The notes under the pieces: model-generated
Seen by the model: only the letters and a program-made list of their open reading frames with translations
The model's database searches: none
What the model was told of the DNA's origin: nothing
From: Defluviitaleaceae bacterium
Lineage (GTDB): Bacteria > Bacillota > Clostridia > Lachnospirales > WQUN01
NCBI GenBank assembly: GCA_009787785.1
Contig: WQSR01000026.1
Location: 1-37,785 of the forward strand
DNA length: 37,785 nt
Direction: 5' to 3'
Shown: one piece after another, positions 22,418 to 33,643 of the stretch
Position numbering within the stretch: position 1 is the stretch's first letter
Layout of the letters: the number at the start of each line of letters is the position of its first letter
Translations under genes and position numbers: made by a program

Positions 22418-23593
22418 ATGAAATTAAACTGCGACAAGGGTATATTGCTGGAAGGGCTGAACTTGGTGGGGCGTGCGGTTTCCGCCCGGACGACCAAGCC
22501 CATTTTGGAATGTGTGTTGCTGTTTACCCAGACCCACAAGGGGCTGACTTTGTGCGGCAACGATTTGGAGATGAGCATCACCACGGCGGTCATGGAAGCG
22601 GACGTGGAGGTGCCGGGCATGATTGCCTTGAACGCGAAGCTCTTTACCGACATTGTGCGTAAGATGCCGGGGGACGTAATTCAAATTGAGGTGGACGAAA
22701 AAGGCGTGGCGGAAGTGACCAGCGGCCGCGCCCGCATGAAGATATTTGGTCTGCCGGGAGAGGAGTTTCCCCTGATTCCCGAGCATGAGCTGGAGCATGT
22801 AAGCGTGCGGCACCGGATGAAAACCACTACACTGCGGGATATGATACGGCATACGATTTTCAGTGTTTCCATGGACCAGAGTAAACTGATTTTAACCGGG
22901 GAATTGTTTGACATAAAGGGCGGGTTGTTGCAGGTGGTGAGTGTGGATATGCACCGTATTTCCTATCGCTCCCATGTATTTTCCCCGCCGGAGCAAGGGG
23001 AGCACAGTGCGGTAATCCCAGCACGGGCTCTGCATGAGCTGAGCCGGGTGTTGCCCGGGGACGAGGAAGCCGAGGTGACCTTTTATTTTACGGATAACCG
23101 GGTGGTATTCGATACAGCGGATTTTACTTTTGTCTCGCGGTTGCTGGTGGGTGATTTCATCCGGTACGACCAGATTTTCAATGAGGATTTCAATACCTTG
23201 CTCACCGTGGGGCGGGCGGAGCTGTTAAATTCCCTGGAGCGTGCCTTACTTGTGGCCGGGGAGAATAAGCTGGTGCCCATTAAACTGGAAATGACGGAAA
23301 CGGAATTGATTGTAACCGCCAGCACCGCCGAGCGCGGCCACGCCCATGACGAAATCCCCTGCGAAAGGGAAGGGCAGGATTTAATTATTTACTTTAACCC
23401 GCGCTATATCATCGACGCTTTGCGCGCCATCGACGAGGATAAAGTGGTTATCAAATTTACCGGGGCGAAAAGCGCGTGCACCGTGCGCGGCCTGGTAACG
23501 GAAACGGAGGACGGCACAACCGTCCCCATCGGAAGCAAAACCGCACGGGACGACCAGAAATATCTCATTGTGCCTCTGCGGGGCCCCGCCTAG
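22418..23593 (+). CDS. dnaN: DNA polymerase III beta subunit (sliding clamp)
   Basis: A 391-aa ring-forming clamp that tethers the replicative polymerase to DNA. It has the three-domain clamp pattern: MKLNCDKGILLEGLNLVGRA at the start, SGRARMKIFGLPGEEFPLIP near residue 105, and GDFIRYDQIFNEDFNT at the start of the last third. Length is slightly above the common 365-380, with small extra stretches at the C-terminus. AAAGGAG precedes the ATG. Its stop touches the recF start directly, and the small S4-domain gene often found between them in Bacilli is absent. Confidence 0.97.
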   Translation: MKLNCDKGILLEGLNLVGRAVSARTTKPILECVLLFTQTHKGLTLCGNDLEMSITTAVMEADVEVPGMIALNAKLFTDIVRKMPGDVIQIEVDEKGVAEVTSGRARMKIFGLPGEEFPLIPEHELEHVSVRHRMKTTTLRDMIRHTIFSVSMDQSKLILTGELFDIKGGLLQVVSVDMHRISYRSHVFSPPEQGEHSAVIPARALHELSRVLPGDEEAEVTFYFTDNRVVFDTADFTFVSRLLVGDFIRYDQIFNEDFNTLLTVGRAELLNSLERALLVAGENKLVPIKLEMTETELIVTASTAERGHAHDEIPCEREGQDLIIYFNPRYIIDALRAIDEDKVVIKFTGAKSACTVRGLVTETEDGTTVPIGSKTARDDQKYLIVPLRGPA

Positions 23594-24664
23594 ATGCATA
23601 TACGCCACCTGACGGCGGAAAATTTTCGGAATTTGCAAATATCCCTGGCGGAGCTCTCTCCCGGTATTAATATCTTGTATGGCGACAACGCGCAAGGGAA
23701 GACGAATTTCTTAGAGGCTGTGTATTTTTGCGCCCTAGGGCGGCCCTTGCGGGCAGACCATTGCCGGGAGCTCATTCCCATCGGGGGCCAAACGGCCCAG
23801 GCCAGGGCAGTGTTTTCACATTTCACCATACATGCCCATGTGGAGCAAAACCGGAGCAAGTGTGTCAAATCCATTTCCCTTGACCGGGTTCCCATTAAAA
23901 ATACCCGGGAATTGTTCGGGCGTGTACCCATCGTAAGCTTTTCACCGGAGGATTTGCGCCTGATAAAGGCCGGCCCTGCCGAGCGGCGGCGGTTCATGGA
24001 TATAGAAATCTGTCAGCTTTCTCCGGTGTATTATCAGGAATTGCGGGAGTACCACCGTGCTTTGCGCCAGCGCAATCACCTGTTGAAGACTTTGCAAAAG
24101 GAAAAGAACCAGCTGGACAGCCTTTGCGTGTGGGACGCGCAACTGGTACAGCACGGCCTTAAAGTGATGAGAACCCGGGAGAAATTTGTAGACCGGATTT
24201 CAAGCATCGCCCGGGCAATCCACGGGGAAATCACCCAGGGGAAGGAAAAGCTGACCTTGGAATACAAGCCCGGCGTGTCCGACCCGGAAAGCTTTGCCAC
24301 CGCGCTGGACAAGCATCGCCAGCGGGATATAACCTTGGGCTCCACTTCCGTAGGGGCCCACCGGGACGACGTACTTTTCACACTACAGGGGATATCCGCC
24401 CGGAGCTTCGGCTCCCAGGGCCAGCAACGCACGGCGGCCCTTTCGGTAAAGCTGGCGGAAATCGAGCTCATGGGCAGCCGTACGGGCACCTCCCCCATTC
24501 TTTTGCTGGACGATGTGTTCAGCGAATTGGACGCCGGCCGGCAAGCCTTTTTGCTCTCCCAGGTACAGGATGTGCAGACATTGTTGACCTGTACGGGGCT
24601 GGAGCTGACCAAGGGAATCAAGGAGCACCGGATTATCCATATCAAAAATGGGAAAATTATGTAA
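23594..24664 (+). CDS. recF: DNA replication and repair protein RecF
   Basis: A 356-aa SMC-like ATPase that loads RecA at gaps. MHIRHLTAENFRN is the classic start. Walker A is GDNAQGKTN near residues 30-38, the ABC-type signature is GSQGQQRTAALSVKLAEIEL and Walker B is PILLLDDVFSELD. No ribosome-binding site stands between it and the dnaN stop, so translation is probably coupled. gyrB follows after 24 bases. Confidence 0.97.
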   Translation: MHIRHLTAENFRNLQISLAELSPGINILYGDNAQGKTNFLEAVYFCALGRPLRADHCRELIPIGGQTAQARAVFSHFTIHAHVEQNRSKCVKSISLDRVPIKNTRELFGRVPIVSFSPEDLRLIKAGPAERRRFMDIEICQLSPVYYQELREYHRALRQRNHLLKTLQKEKNQLDSLCVWDAQLVQHGLKVMRTREKFVDRISSIARAIHGEITQGKEKLTLEYKPGVSDPESFATALDKHRQRDITLGSTSVGAHRDDVLFTLQGISARSFGSQGQQRTAALSVKLAEIELMGSRTGTSPILLLDDVFSELDAGRQAFLLSQVQDVQTLLTCTGLELTKGIKEHRIIHIKNGKIM

Positions 24665-24667
24665 TAA

Positions 24668-26587
<1,920 letters not shown>

Positions 26588-26599
26588 AAGGAGCGACTA

Positions 26600-29107
26600 A
26601 TGACCGACCGGATAAAAGGCGTTGACATCGCCAGGGAAATGCAGGAATCCTTTATCACCTATGCCATGAGTGTGATTATGTCCCGGGCGTTGCCCGATGT
26701 GCGTGACGGCTTGAAGCCCGTGCACCGGCGTATTTTGTATGCCATGAAGGAATTGAATTTGAATCCCGGCGGCGGGTACCGGAAGTCGGCCAAAATCGTG
26801 GGCGACACCATGGGTAACTATCATCCCCACGGGAACAAGGCCATCTATGATGCCATGGTGCGCATGGCCCAGGATTTTTCCATCCGCTATACCTTGGTGG
26901 ACGGCCATGGGAATTTCGGCTCCATGGACGGGGACGAGCCCGCGGCGGACAGGTATACCGAGGCCAAGCTGACCCGGCTTTCCATGGAGATGTTGCAGGA
27001 TATCGAAAAGGAAACCGTCACCTTCGTGGACAACTATGACGGGTCGTATCAGGAGCCCAGTGTGTTGCCGGCCCGGTTCCCCAATTTGCTGGTTAATGGC
27101 TCTACGGGTATCGCTGTGGGCATGGCCACGAATATCCCGCCCCATAACCTGACCGACGTGATTTCCGCCATTCTGACCCGGGTGGCCGACATGCGCGAAG
27201 GGCGGGAGACCTCCCTGGGCACCCTTATTGATATTGTGAAAGCCCCGGACTACCCCACCGGAGGCGGGATTTTGGGCACGGCCAGCATCCGGGAGGCGTA
27301 TAAGACCGGGCGCGGGCGGGTGGTGCTCCGGGGTGATGTAGTCATTGAGCCTATGCCGGGTGCATCAAGCAACCGGGAGCAAATTCGCGTTACCGCCGTG
27401 CCTTATCAGGTGAACAAGGCGGAAATGGTGAAGAAAATCGCCGATTTGGTGAAGGATAAGAAAATTGACGGCATCACCGACATCCGGGACGAATCCAACC
27501 GCAACGGGGTGCGCATCGTTATCGAGTTGCGCAAGGACGCCAACGCCAACGTGATTTTGAACCAGCTGTATAAATTGTCCAGCTTGCAAACTAGTTATGG
27601 CATCACCATGCTGGCCTTGGTCAACAACGAGCCCAAGGTGCTCAACCTGGCCGAGCTGATTGAGCATTATATTTACCACCAGAAGGACGTCATTACCCGG
27701 CGCACCCGCTTTGATTTGGACAAGGCCGAATGCCGCGCCCATATATTGGAGGGCTTGCTGAAGGCCCTGGACCATATTGATGAAATTATCCGTATTATCC
27801 GTAGCGGCCGCGACGACAGCGAAAACCTGCCCCGCTTAATGGAACGCTTCGGCTTCACGGAAGTGCAGGCCAAGGCCATCCTGGATATGCGTCTGCGTAC
27901 CTTGCAGGGGCTGGCGCGGGAGCGGCTGGAGACCGAACACGCCGAGCTGATGGCCTTCATCACCGAGCTACGGCATATTCTTGCCGATGCCAACCGGCTA
28001 CTGGAGGTATTGGCCGAAGAGATTACCGCCATCCAGAAAAAGTTTGGCGACGAACGCCGCACGGCGATTTTGCACGACGTAGGGGAAATACTGGACGCGG
28101 ATTTAATCGACGAGGAGGAGAGCGTGATTACCCTCTCCCATTTGAATTACATCAAGCGCATTCCATTGGATACCTACCGCGCCCAGGGCCGGGGAGGCCG
28201 GGGAGTGGTGGGCTTGAAGACCCGGGAGGAGGACTGGGTGAAGGATTTGTTCGTGTCCAGCACCCACGACCAGATTCTGTTCTTCACCAATTTTGGCCGG
28301 GTGTACCGGATGCGCGCCTTTGAGATACCCCTGGCCGGGCGCACCGCACGGGGTATGGCCTTGGTAAATCTGCTTAATCTCAATGGCGGGGAAAGCATCG
28401 CCGCCATGATACCCATATCCATGACCGCCGAAGGCGCGGGGATGCCCGAGGATGAATTTTTGATTATGGTCACGCGCAAAGGGGTGGTGAAGCGTACCCG
28501 GCTTTCCGCCTTTTCCCATATCAACAAGGCCGGGCTTATCGCCCTCAATATCCGGGAAGACGATGATTTGATAGCGGTACTGCGCTCTGACGGGCAACGG
28601 GAAATTTTCCTGGCTACGGAGCTGGGGCGGGGCATCCGCTTCGCCGAGGAGCAGGTGCGTGCCATGGGGCGTACCGCCAGCGGGGTGCGCGGCATTAAAT
28701 TGCGGGTGCATGACCGGGTGGTGGGTGCCACCGTGGCTGACGAGCAGGTACTGCTGGTTTCCTCCAAGGGCTATGGCAAGCTGACACGGCTGGAAGACTG
28801 CCGGGGCCAGAGCCGGGGGGGTATGGGCCTTATCGTATACAAGCCCAACGAGCGTACGGGCTCTTTGGTGGGCATCACCGCCAGCGGCGAGGACAACGAG
28901 AACGACGAGCTGATGCTGATTAACTCCGAGGGCGTGATTATCCGTATTCGCATAGCGGATATTTCGGTCCAGGGGCGGTATGCCTCCGGGGTTAAGCTGA
29001 TTAATATGGACGAAGGCACCACCGTGGTTGCCCTGGCGAAAATCGTGGACGGCGCGGCGGGCCCGGAGGTGCACGACGACGAAAGTAAAGAGGAGGAGGA
29101 AATATAA
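26600..29107 (+). CDS. gyrA: DNA gyrase subunit A
   Basis: An 835-aa breakage-reunion subunit. The catalytic tyrosine is Tyr119 in [10 protein letters not shown]. The C-terminal domain carries a GyrA box (QGRGGRG), which separates it from ParC. In the quinolone region HPHGDS reads HPHGNK: Asn79 and Lys80 align with E. coli Asp82 and Ser83. Asp117 replaces the methionine two residues before the catalytic tyrosine (E. coli Met120). These are the contact sites of fluoroquinolones and of novel bacterial topoisomerase inhibitors. Asp87 of E. coli is kept. Ribosome-binding site is AAAGGAG. The last codons contain the site for the Hpt gene. Confidence 0.97.
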   Translation: MTDRIKGVDIAREMQESFITYAMSVIMSRALPDVRDGLKPVHRRILYAMKELNLNPGGGYRKSAKIVGDTMGNYHPHGNKAIYDAMVRMAQDFSIRYTLVDGHGNFGSMDGDEPAADRYTEAKLTRLSMEMLQDIEKETVTFVDNYDGSYQEPSVLPARFPNLLVNGSTGIAVGMATNIPPHNLTDVISAILTRVADMREGRETSLGTLIDIVKAPDYPTGGGILGTASIREAYKTGRGRVVLRGDVVIEPMPGASSNREQIRVTAVPYQVNKAEMVKKIADLVKDKKIDGITDIRDESNRNGVRIVIELRKDANANVILNQLYKLSSLQTSYGITMLALVNNEPKVLNLAELIEHYIYHQKDVITRRTRFDLDKAECRAHILEGLLKALDHIDEIIRIIRSGRDDSENLPRLMERFGFTEVQAKAILDMRLRTLQGLARERLETEHAELMAFITELRHILADANRLLEVLAEEITAIQKKFGDERRTAILHDVGEILDADLIDEEESVITLSHLNYIKRIPLDTYRAQGRGGRGVVGLKTREEDWVKDLFVSSTHDQILFFTNFGRVYRMRAFEIPLAGRTARGMALVNLLNLNGGESIAAMIPISMTAEGAGMPEDEFLIMVTRKGVVKRTRLSAFSHINKAGLIALNIREDDDLIAVLRSDGQREIFLATELGRGIRFAEEQVRAMGRTASGVRGIKLRVHDRVVGATVADEQVLLVSSKGYGKLTRLEDCRGQSRGGMGLIVYKPNERTGSLVGITASGEDNENDELMLINSEGVIIRIRIADISVQGRYASGVKLINMDEGTTVVALAKIVDGAAGPEVHDDESKEEEEI

Positions 29108-29461
29108 ATGGCTAGCTATGACGCATACTTGCCCCACATCGAAGCGGAGGAAGGCATCAAGCGGGTGATGAACAACAAGAAGCTCTATATCACCATGCTG
29201 GGGCGTTTCAAATTGCAGAAAATGACCGAGGATTTGGTAAAAGCCACAGAATCCGGCGATATTGAGGCCATCGGCTTTGCCGCCCACGCGCTGAAGGGCA
29301 CGGCGGGGAATCTGGGCTTCCCCACTATGCAAAAGCTTACCGGGGACATGGAGACCCGCGCCAAGAACGGGGAAGACATCGTACCCATGATTGCCGAGCT
29401 GGAGCAATTGACAAAGGACGTAGCCGCTATGATACAGCAGTTTATCGCAACGGAAGGGTAG
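29108..29461 (+). CDS. Orphan Hpt (histidine phosphotransfer) domain protein
   Basis: A 117-aa all-helical protein with one Hpt domain. AHALKGTAGNLGF places the phosphorylatable histidine at His60. Hpt proteins relay phosphate between a hybrid sensor kinase and a response regulator; neither lies in the window. The ATG follows the gyrA stop with no gap, and its AGGAGGAGG site is in the last gyrA codons, so it is co-transcribed and probably coupled to gyrase. Why a relay protein should be tied to gyrA is unknown. Confidence 0.9.
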   Translation: MASYDAYLPHIEAEEGIKRVMNNKKLYITMLGRFKLQKMTEDLVKATESGDIEAIGFAAHALKGTAGNLGFPTMQKLTGDMETRAKNGEDIVPMIAELEQLTKDVAAMIQQFIATEG

Positions 29462-29485
29462 GCAACGGAGGGGTAATTCTTACTG

Positions 29486-30367
29486 TCAAACGTTCCCTAT
29501 ATAGACATATTGGAGATGTTTGCGGGCGGCTTTGGCCAGGCGCAGAAGGGTTTCCTTTGGGGTGGGGGCTTTGTCCGCGTAGTTGTGCCTCGGGAAGAAG
29601 CGGGAAAGGTGATAGGGGATTTCCGGGGAGAGCTGGGCCAGCCATTGGGCGATGGGCTCGATGTGGGCTTCGTTTTCGCCGGGGATGACCAAGGTTGTGA
29701 CTTCGATGTGGCAGTGCCGCTGTGCCTGGGTAATCGTGTTTTTGACCGTGGCCAAAGCGGGGAAATCCCGGGGCGGCTCCGTTTCCGGGAGCGTTCCCCC
29801 ATAGGTTAATTTGCTATAAAATTCCTCGGAGAAGCCCTTCAGGTCGATGTTCATGGCGTGGATGTAGGGGAGGAGGTTTTCGAAGGGCTTGGGGTTGAGT
29901 AGGCTGTTGGTGACGAGGACGTTTTTCATGGATAGGTTGCTCACGGCCTTGGCGCAGTCCAGTACATATTCGTAGTTTATCAGGGGTTCGTTGTAGGTGT
30001 AGGCCACGCCGATGTTGCCCTGGGGCGCGTATTTTTGGGCCAGAAGGGCCAGCTGTTCCGGGGGAAGGCGTTTGCCGCCCCGGGCGTGAAAGGGAGCCGG
30101 ATTGGGTGGCGGGCTGGCTATATTGTGATTCTGGCAGAAGGGACAGCGCATATTGCACCCGAAGCCCCCCACGGAAAGTATCTGCGCGCCGGGATGAAAG
30201 TGGTACAGGGGCTTCTTTTCGATGGGGTCCAAAGCGACGCCGGAAACAAGGCCGTAGGTTTCAGACTGGATACGGCCTTTTTGGTTGGTTCGCACGCCGC
30301 AGAAACCGCTCCCGCCCTCTGGGAGGGTGCAGTGGTGGGGGCAGAGGGTACAGCGGGTGCTATTCAT
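29486..30367 (-). CDS. amrS: AmmeMemoRadiSam system radical SAM enzyme
   Basis: A 293-aa radical S-adenosylmethionine enzyme. The [4Fe-4S] motif is C71-x3-C75-x2-C78 (GFGCNMRCPFCQN). An N-terminal Cys cluster (CTLCPHHC and GFCGV) is typical of AmrS and pyruvate-formate-lyase activating-like proteins. AYTYNEPLINYEY is another family block. In many bacteria and archaea it is encoded with Memo and AMMECR1 proteins, as here; the reaction is not known. The start overlaps the end of the Memo-AMMECR1 gene by eight bases. Confidence 0.94.
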   Translation of the reverse strand: MNSTRCTLCPHHCTLPEGGSGFCGVRTNQKGRIQSETYGLVSGVALDPIEKKPLYHFHPGAQILSVGGFGCNMRCPFCQNHNIASPPPNPAPFHARGGKRLPPEQLALLAQKYAPQGNIGVAYTYNEPLINYEYVLDCAKAVSNLSMKNVLVTNSLLNPKPFENLLPYIHAMNIDLKGFSEEFYSKLTYGGTLPETEPPRDFPALATVKNTITQAQRHCHIEVTTLVIPGENEAHIEPIAQWLAQLSPEIPYHLSRFFPRHNYADKAPTPKETLLRLAKAARKHLQYVYIGNV

Positions 30368-31658
30368 GCCGTATTACTTCGAAGCGTTGCAGTTCGATGG
30401 GGTCGGTGGCGTGGATACCGGCCTTTTGACAGGCGATGGCGATTTGCTGGGGCACGGAGTCGATGCCGTCCAGGTTGGGCAAGAGCAGACCCCGGCGGAT
30501 TCCGCTGGTGACTATCACGCCGTAGCGGTGTACGTCCAATGCCTCCGGGCCGGTAATGGGCTCGGGCGGGGCCAGGACGTCCACCTTGTAGGTGAGCTGG
30601 GGCAGTTCCTCCGTGGTGACGGGGGAGAAGCGGTTGTCCCGCAGTCCGGCGGACACGGCGTTTTGCATGATTTCCAGGGCTAAATTATCGCAGGTGGGGG
30701 CAATGGTGCCGATGCACCCGCGCAGACGCCCATCCATGTGCAGGGAAACAAAGGCTCCGGCTTGGCGGCCGGTAAGGGCAGAGGGGAGCCCCGGCGGCAA
30801 GGAGGGAGCGTTCCCGAGTACGCGGCTCTCCAGGGCGTGGCGGGCCAAAGTGCGGTAGGGGCAGACCGCCAAGCGCGCCACCGCGTACCCCACCCCAAAG
30901 GGCCCCTCATAGGAAAGGAGGCGGCTTTGGACTTCCTTGCGGTGCATGGCCCCCGCCAGCATCATACAGGGGGAGAGGCCGCATTCGGCGGCTTCCCGGC
31001 GCAGGGCGTAGGCGTCGTCGAAAAGGAGCTGTAAATCCCTCTTTTGGAAGGCGGCACAGACGGCCTGGTCGAAGGCGGGCCCCTCCGGGGCGAAGCCGTA
31101 GGGCCCCCGGTCAGCCAGCTTGTGGGACAAATCCCCGCTGGCGATTAGCACTGTGGGAGCGTTACCGTAGAGGTTTTGGCAAGCGATGGCTATGCATTGC
31201 CCCATGCGGTAATGGGCTTGCGCGTCCATGCCGGAGGGGGCAATGCGCAGGATTTTACAGTCCGTATACCGCTGGCAGATATACCAGAGGGGCACCATCA
31301 CGCCATGGTCCAGGGCGGGGTCGCCTTCGCCCTCCCCACCGGCGGGGAGATTATTTTCTTTGGCCACCCGGGCGATTTCCTCCCCAAGGGGTATGTCGTA
31401 TTCCACAGCCATTTTAATATCCCCCGCGCCAAAGCGGGCGAAATCCCCGGTGGCTCTCTCGCCCGGCGAAATATGAAAATAATCCCCGTACACCGTGGTG
31501 TGGGGGGATATGAAAACCAAGGTCTTCGGGGCGATGGCGGCGATTTCCGTGGCCACCTCGTCCAAAGCCGCCAGGGTTTTGGCGATTTTTTGCTCCTCGC
31601 CGCGCCCGATGCCGGGCAAGGCAAGGGGGGGATGGGGCAACAAATAGGCGTGGGTCAT
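30360..31658 (-). CDS. Memo (LigB-like)-AMMECR1 fusion protein
   Basis: A 432-aa two-domain protein. Residues 1 to about 260 are a Memo domain, related to class III extradiol dioxygenases, with HPPLALPGIGRGEE, FISPHTTVYGDYFHIS and IASGDLSHKL supplying the conserved histidines. Residues about 265-432 are an AMMECR1 domain with the hallmark GRLRGCIGTI and the block SPVTTEELPQLTYKVDVL. The fusion is known in Firmicutes. The start ATG 31658 was chosen because the Memo fold begins there and GGGAG lies upstream; the longer frame runs into repeat copy D. The first codon is about 20 bases from that repeat. Confidence 0.93.
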   Translation of the reverse strand: MTHAYLLPHPPLALPGIGRGEEQKIAKTLAALDEVATEIAAIAPKTLVFISPHTTVYGDYFHISPGERATGDFARFGAGDIKMAVEYDIPLGEEIARVAKENNLPAGGEGEGDPALDHGVMVPLWYICQRYTDCKILRIAPSGMDAQAHYRMGQCIAIACQNLYGNAPTVLIASGDLSHKLADRGPYGFAPEGPAFDQAVCAAFQKRDLQLLFDDAYALRREAAECGLSPCMMLAGAMHRKEVQSRLLSYEGPFGVGYAVARLAVCPYRTLARHALESRVLGNAPSLPPGLPSALTGRQAGAFVSLHMDGRLRGCIGTIAPTCDNLALEIMQNAVSAGLRDNRFSPVTTEELPQLTYKVDVLAPPEPITGPEALDVHRYGVIVTSGIRRGLLLPNLDGIDSVPQQIAIACQKAGIHATDPIELQRFEVIRHE

Positions 31659-31676
31659 GGTACCGCTCCCTTCTTT

Positions 31677-31911
31677 AATATGCCTGGCCGGTGGGCCCAA
31701 GGGGGGCTAAGCGCGGGGCGAATGGGACGCGCTTGCACTCATCGCTGGATGATTGGCTTAGCCGGGGAAGTGGTTGCGTTCGTTTCGCTCCGCGAACCCA
31801 ACGCCAACCACGTAACCCCGGCTCGCGCCACTAATCTGCGCGATTGAGTGAGACGCGCTTACCCATTCGCCCCGCGCTTAGCCCCCCTTGGGCCCACCGG
31901 TCAGGCATATT
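31677..31911 (+). repeat. Class I hairpin element, copy D (49-base arms)
   Basis: The arms 31678-31726 and 31862-31910 are reverse complements at 48 of 49 positions (one G/A difference), and an extra A-T pair lies outside. The core is that of copies A-C, with a few changes: left CTTAGCCGGGG pairs fully with right CCCCGGCT, where other copies have CTTGGCCGGGG and a weaker partner. The element exactly fills the space between the ABC permease stop (31911) and the Memo gene. No T-run and no ORF. Confidence 0.95.
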
Positions 31912-32687
31912 TACAACTCCTGCCGCTTTAGTATCCAGACCGCCAGCACCAGGAACATAGCCGTCAGTCCTGCCGCCACCCCAAGATGGGCGGCGAAATC
32001 GGGATAGAAATTTCCCAAAGTGAGGGGGATATTTTGGGTCATCAGGCCGCCGGGGACGAACCGCCCCAGCCGGGGTATGGCACTTAGCGCGAGGAGCCCC
32101 ATAAAGCCCATGAAGCCCAGCACCGCGCTGATGCCCGTGCTTTTGGCCAAGGTGGAGGCCAGTATCACCCAGGCGAGTATCAATAGTACGAACAAGCCAT
32201 AGGCCCCCGCCCCGGCCATAACGTGGCCCAGCGCGCCCCCCTCCCCGAAGAGGAAAACCGTATAGCCGTAGTTAATCAGAATAGCCACGAGTAGGCACAG
32301 CAGGGCGGCTATCCCCGCCACGGTAAACTTGGCCAGCACAAAGGACGCGGGGGACACCCCCTTGCAGAACACCAGGTCGGCGGTGCCGCTGCGTTTTTCC
32401 CGCAGGATTAGCCCCATAAACAGGAGGATAATCACGATGGTGCCCATTTGCGTGGCGTTGCTATAGAATTGGACGTAGCTGTCAATCCAGGTGGGCGCGG
32501 GGAAAAGGGCCATAAACTGCTCGGCCTCCGCGGCGGGCAATAAAAATTCAAAAAATTCCCCCATGAAACGCGCCAGCAGTGGGCTGATAAAGGCGAAAAA
32601 TAAGAACACGCACACCAGCACGAGGAGCTTCTTCGTGCGCAGGATTTCGCGGGCTTCCTTTTCCAGCAATACGAGGAAATGATTCAT
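31911..32687 (-). CDS. ABC-2 type transporter permease (YxlG-like)
   Basis: A 258-aa membrane protein with about six helices: one at residues 20-40, then 80-95, 117-140, 160-180, 187-205 and 232-250. The N-terminal KEAREILRTKK amphipathic start and REKRSGTADLVF loop are those of ABC-2 permeases of the NosY/YxlG type. The start overlaps the ATPase stop by four bases. The last base of the stop codon touches repeat copy D. Substrate unknown. Confidence 0.9.
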   Translation of the reverse strand: MNHFLVLLEKEAREILRTKKLLVLVCVFLFFAFISPLLARFMGEFFEFLLPAAEAEQFMALFPAPTWIDSYVQFYSNATQMGTIVIILLFMGLILREKRSGTADLVFCKGVSPASFVLAKFTVAGIAALLCLLVAILINYGYTVFLFGEGGALGHVMAGAGAYGLFVLLILAWVILASTLAKSTGISAVLGFMGFMGLLALSAIPRLGRFVPGGLMTQNIPLTLGNFYPDFAAHLGVAAGLTAMFLVLAVWILKRQEL

Positions 32688-33643
32688 AGCGCGCCTCCTT
32701 CGTTGTTGATGGTGGCGTAGAAGATATCCTCCAGGCTGGGGTTGTGGGCGGCGTAGCTTTCCATGGGGAGGGCGTGGGCGTGGAGTAACGCGTTTACATG
32801 GCGGCTAAGCTGGCGGCTATCGGCCCCCGGCAACCGCAGGGTGAAGGCCACCGGGCTGATGGGCTGGGCAAGAAGTCCCCCCTCTGCGGGAGCGTTCCCC
32901 ACAGCGGCGGCGAACTGGGCCGCCGTTTCCGCGTCATGGAAGCGCACTTCTCCTTCGTCCCGTTTATGCCTTGCCTTCAAATCCGCCAGGTAGTCCTGGG
33001 CCATGATGCGGCCCTTTTCGATGATGAGCACATAATCGCAGACTTCTTCCACGTCGTTCAAAATATGGGTGGAGAAGATGACGGTTTTGTCGCCGCCGGC
33101 CTTCAGGCTGTGGATGATGTCGATTACGTCCCGGCGGCCGATGGGGTCCAGCGCGGAGACGGGCTCGTCCATGAAGATAACCTGGGGGTCGTTAATCAGG
33201 GCCTGGGCGATGCCCAGCCGTTGCTTCATCCCCCGGGAATAGCCGGAAATCGCCGCCCGTGCTTTGCTCAGGCCCACCTTTTCCAAGAGGGCCTTGACCT
33301 TCGCCCCACGCGCCGCCGCCGGGATGCCGCACAGCTTGGCGCAGAAGGTGAGAAATTCCGCGCCGTTCATGTAGCCGTAGAAATTGGGCACGTCGGGCAG
33401 GTAGCCGAAGGAACCCCCCCGGCCAAAGAGCTGTGGCCGCTCCATAATGGAAATGCTCCCCACCGTGGGCTTTTTCAGGCCCACCAGCATTTTAAGGGTG
33501 GTGGTCTTCCCCGCGCCGTTCTTCCCCAGGAAGCCGCAACAACAGCCCGCGGGCACGGCGATGTCGATATTATCCACCGCCAGGGCGGTTTTATACCGCT
33601 TGGTCAAGCCCCGCGCCTCCACGGCAAGCAGTTGTGTGCTCAT
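32684..33643 (-). CDS. ABC transporter ATP-binding protein (YxlF-like)
   Basis: A 319-aa ATPase. Walker A is GKNGAGKTTT at 40-49, the signature is YSRGMKQRLG, Walker B is QVIFMDEPVSALD, and the switch His is in VIFSTHIL. A C-terminal extension of about 100 residues is common in this subfamily. It sits between the PLDc_N-like protein and the permease, overlapping each by four bases. The three-gene order matches yxlE-yxlF-yxlG of the Bacillus sigY operon, but no sigma factor gene precedes it. Confidence 0.94.
   Translation of the reverse strand: MSTQLLAVEARGLTKRYKTALAVDNIDIAVPAGCCCGFLGKNGAGKTTTLKMLVGLKKPTVGSISIMERPQLFGRGGSFGYLPDVPNFYGYMNGAEFLTFCAKLCGIPAAARGAKVKALLEKVGLSKARAAISGYSRGMKQRLGIAQALINDPQVIFMDEPVSALDPIGRRDVIDIIHSLKAGGDKTVIFSTHILNDVEEVCDYVLIIEKGRIMAQDYLADLKARHKRDEGEVRFHDAETAAQFAAAVGNAPAEGGLLAQPISPVAFTLRLPGADSRQLSRHVNALLHAHALPMESYAAHNPSLEDIFYATINNEGGAL

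Noticed and set aside
28103..29407. 434-aa open frame on the minus strand
   Set aside because: Antisense to gyrA and the Hpt gene, with no recognisable domain or ribosome-binding site.
31677..31911. Simple rho-independent terminator
   Set aside because: A stem of this length and lack of a T-run do not fit; it shares a 75-base core with other loci.
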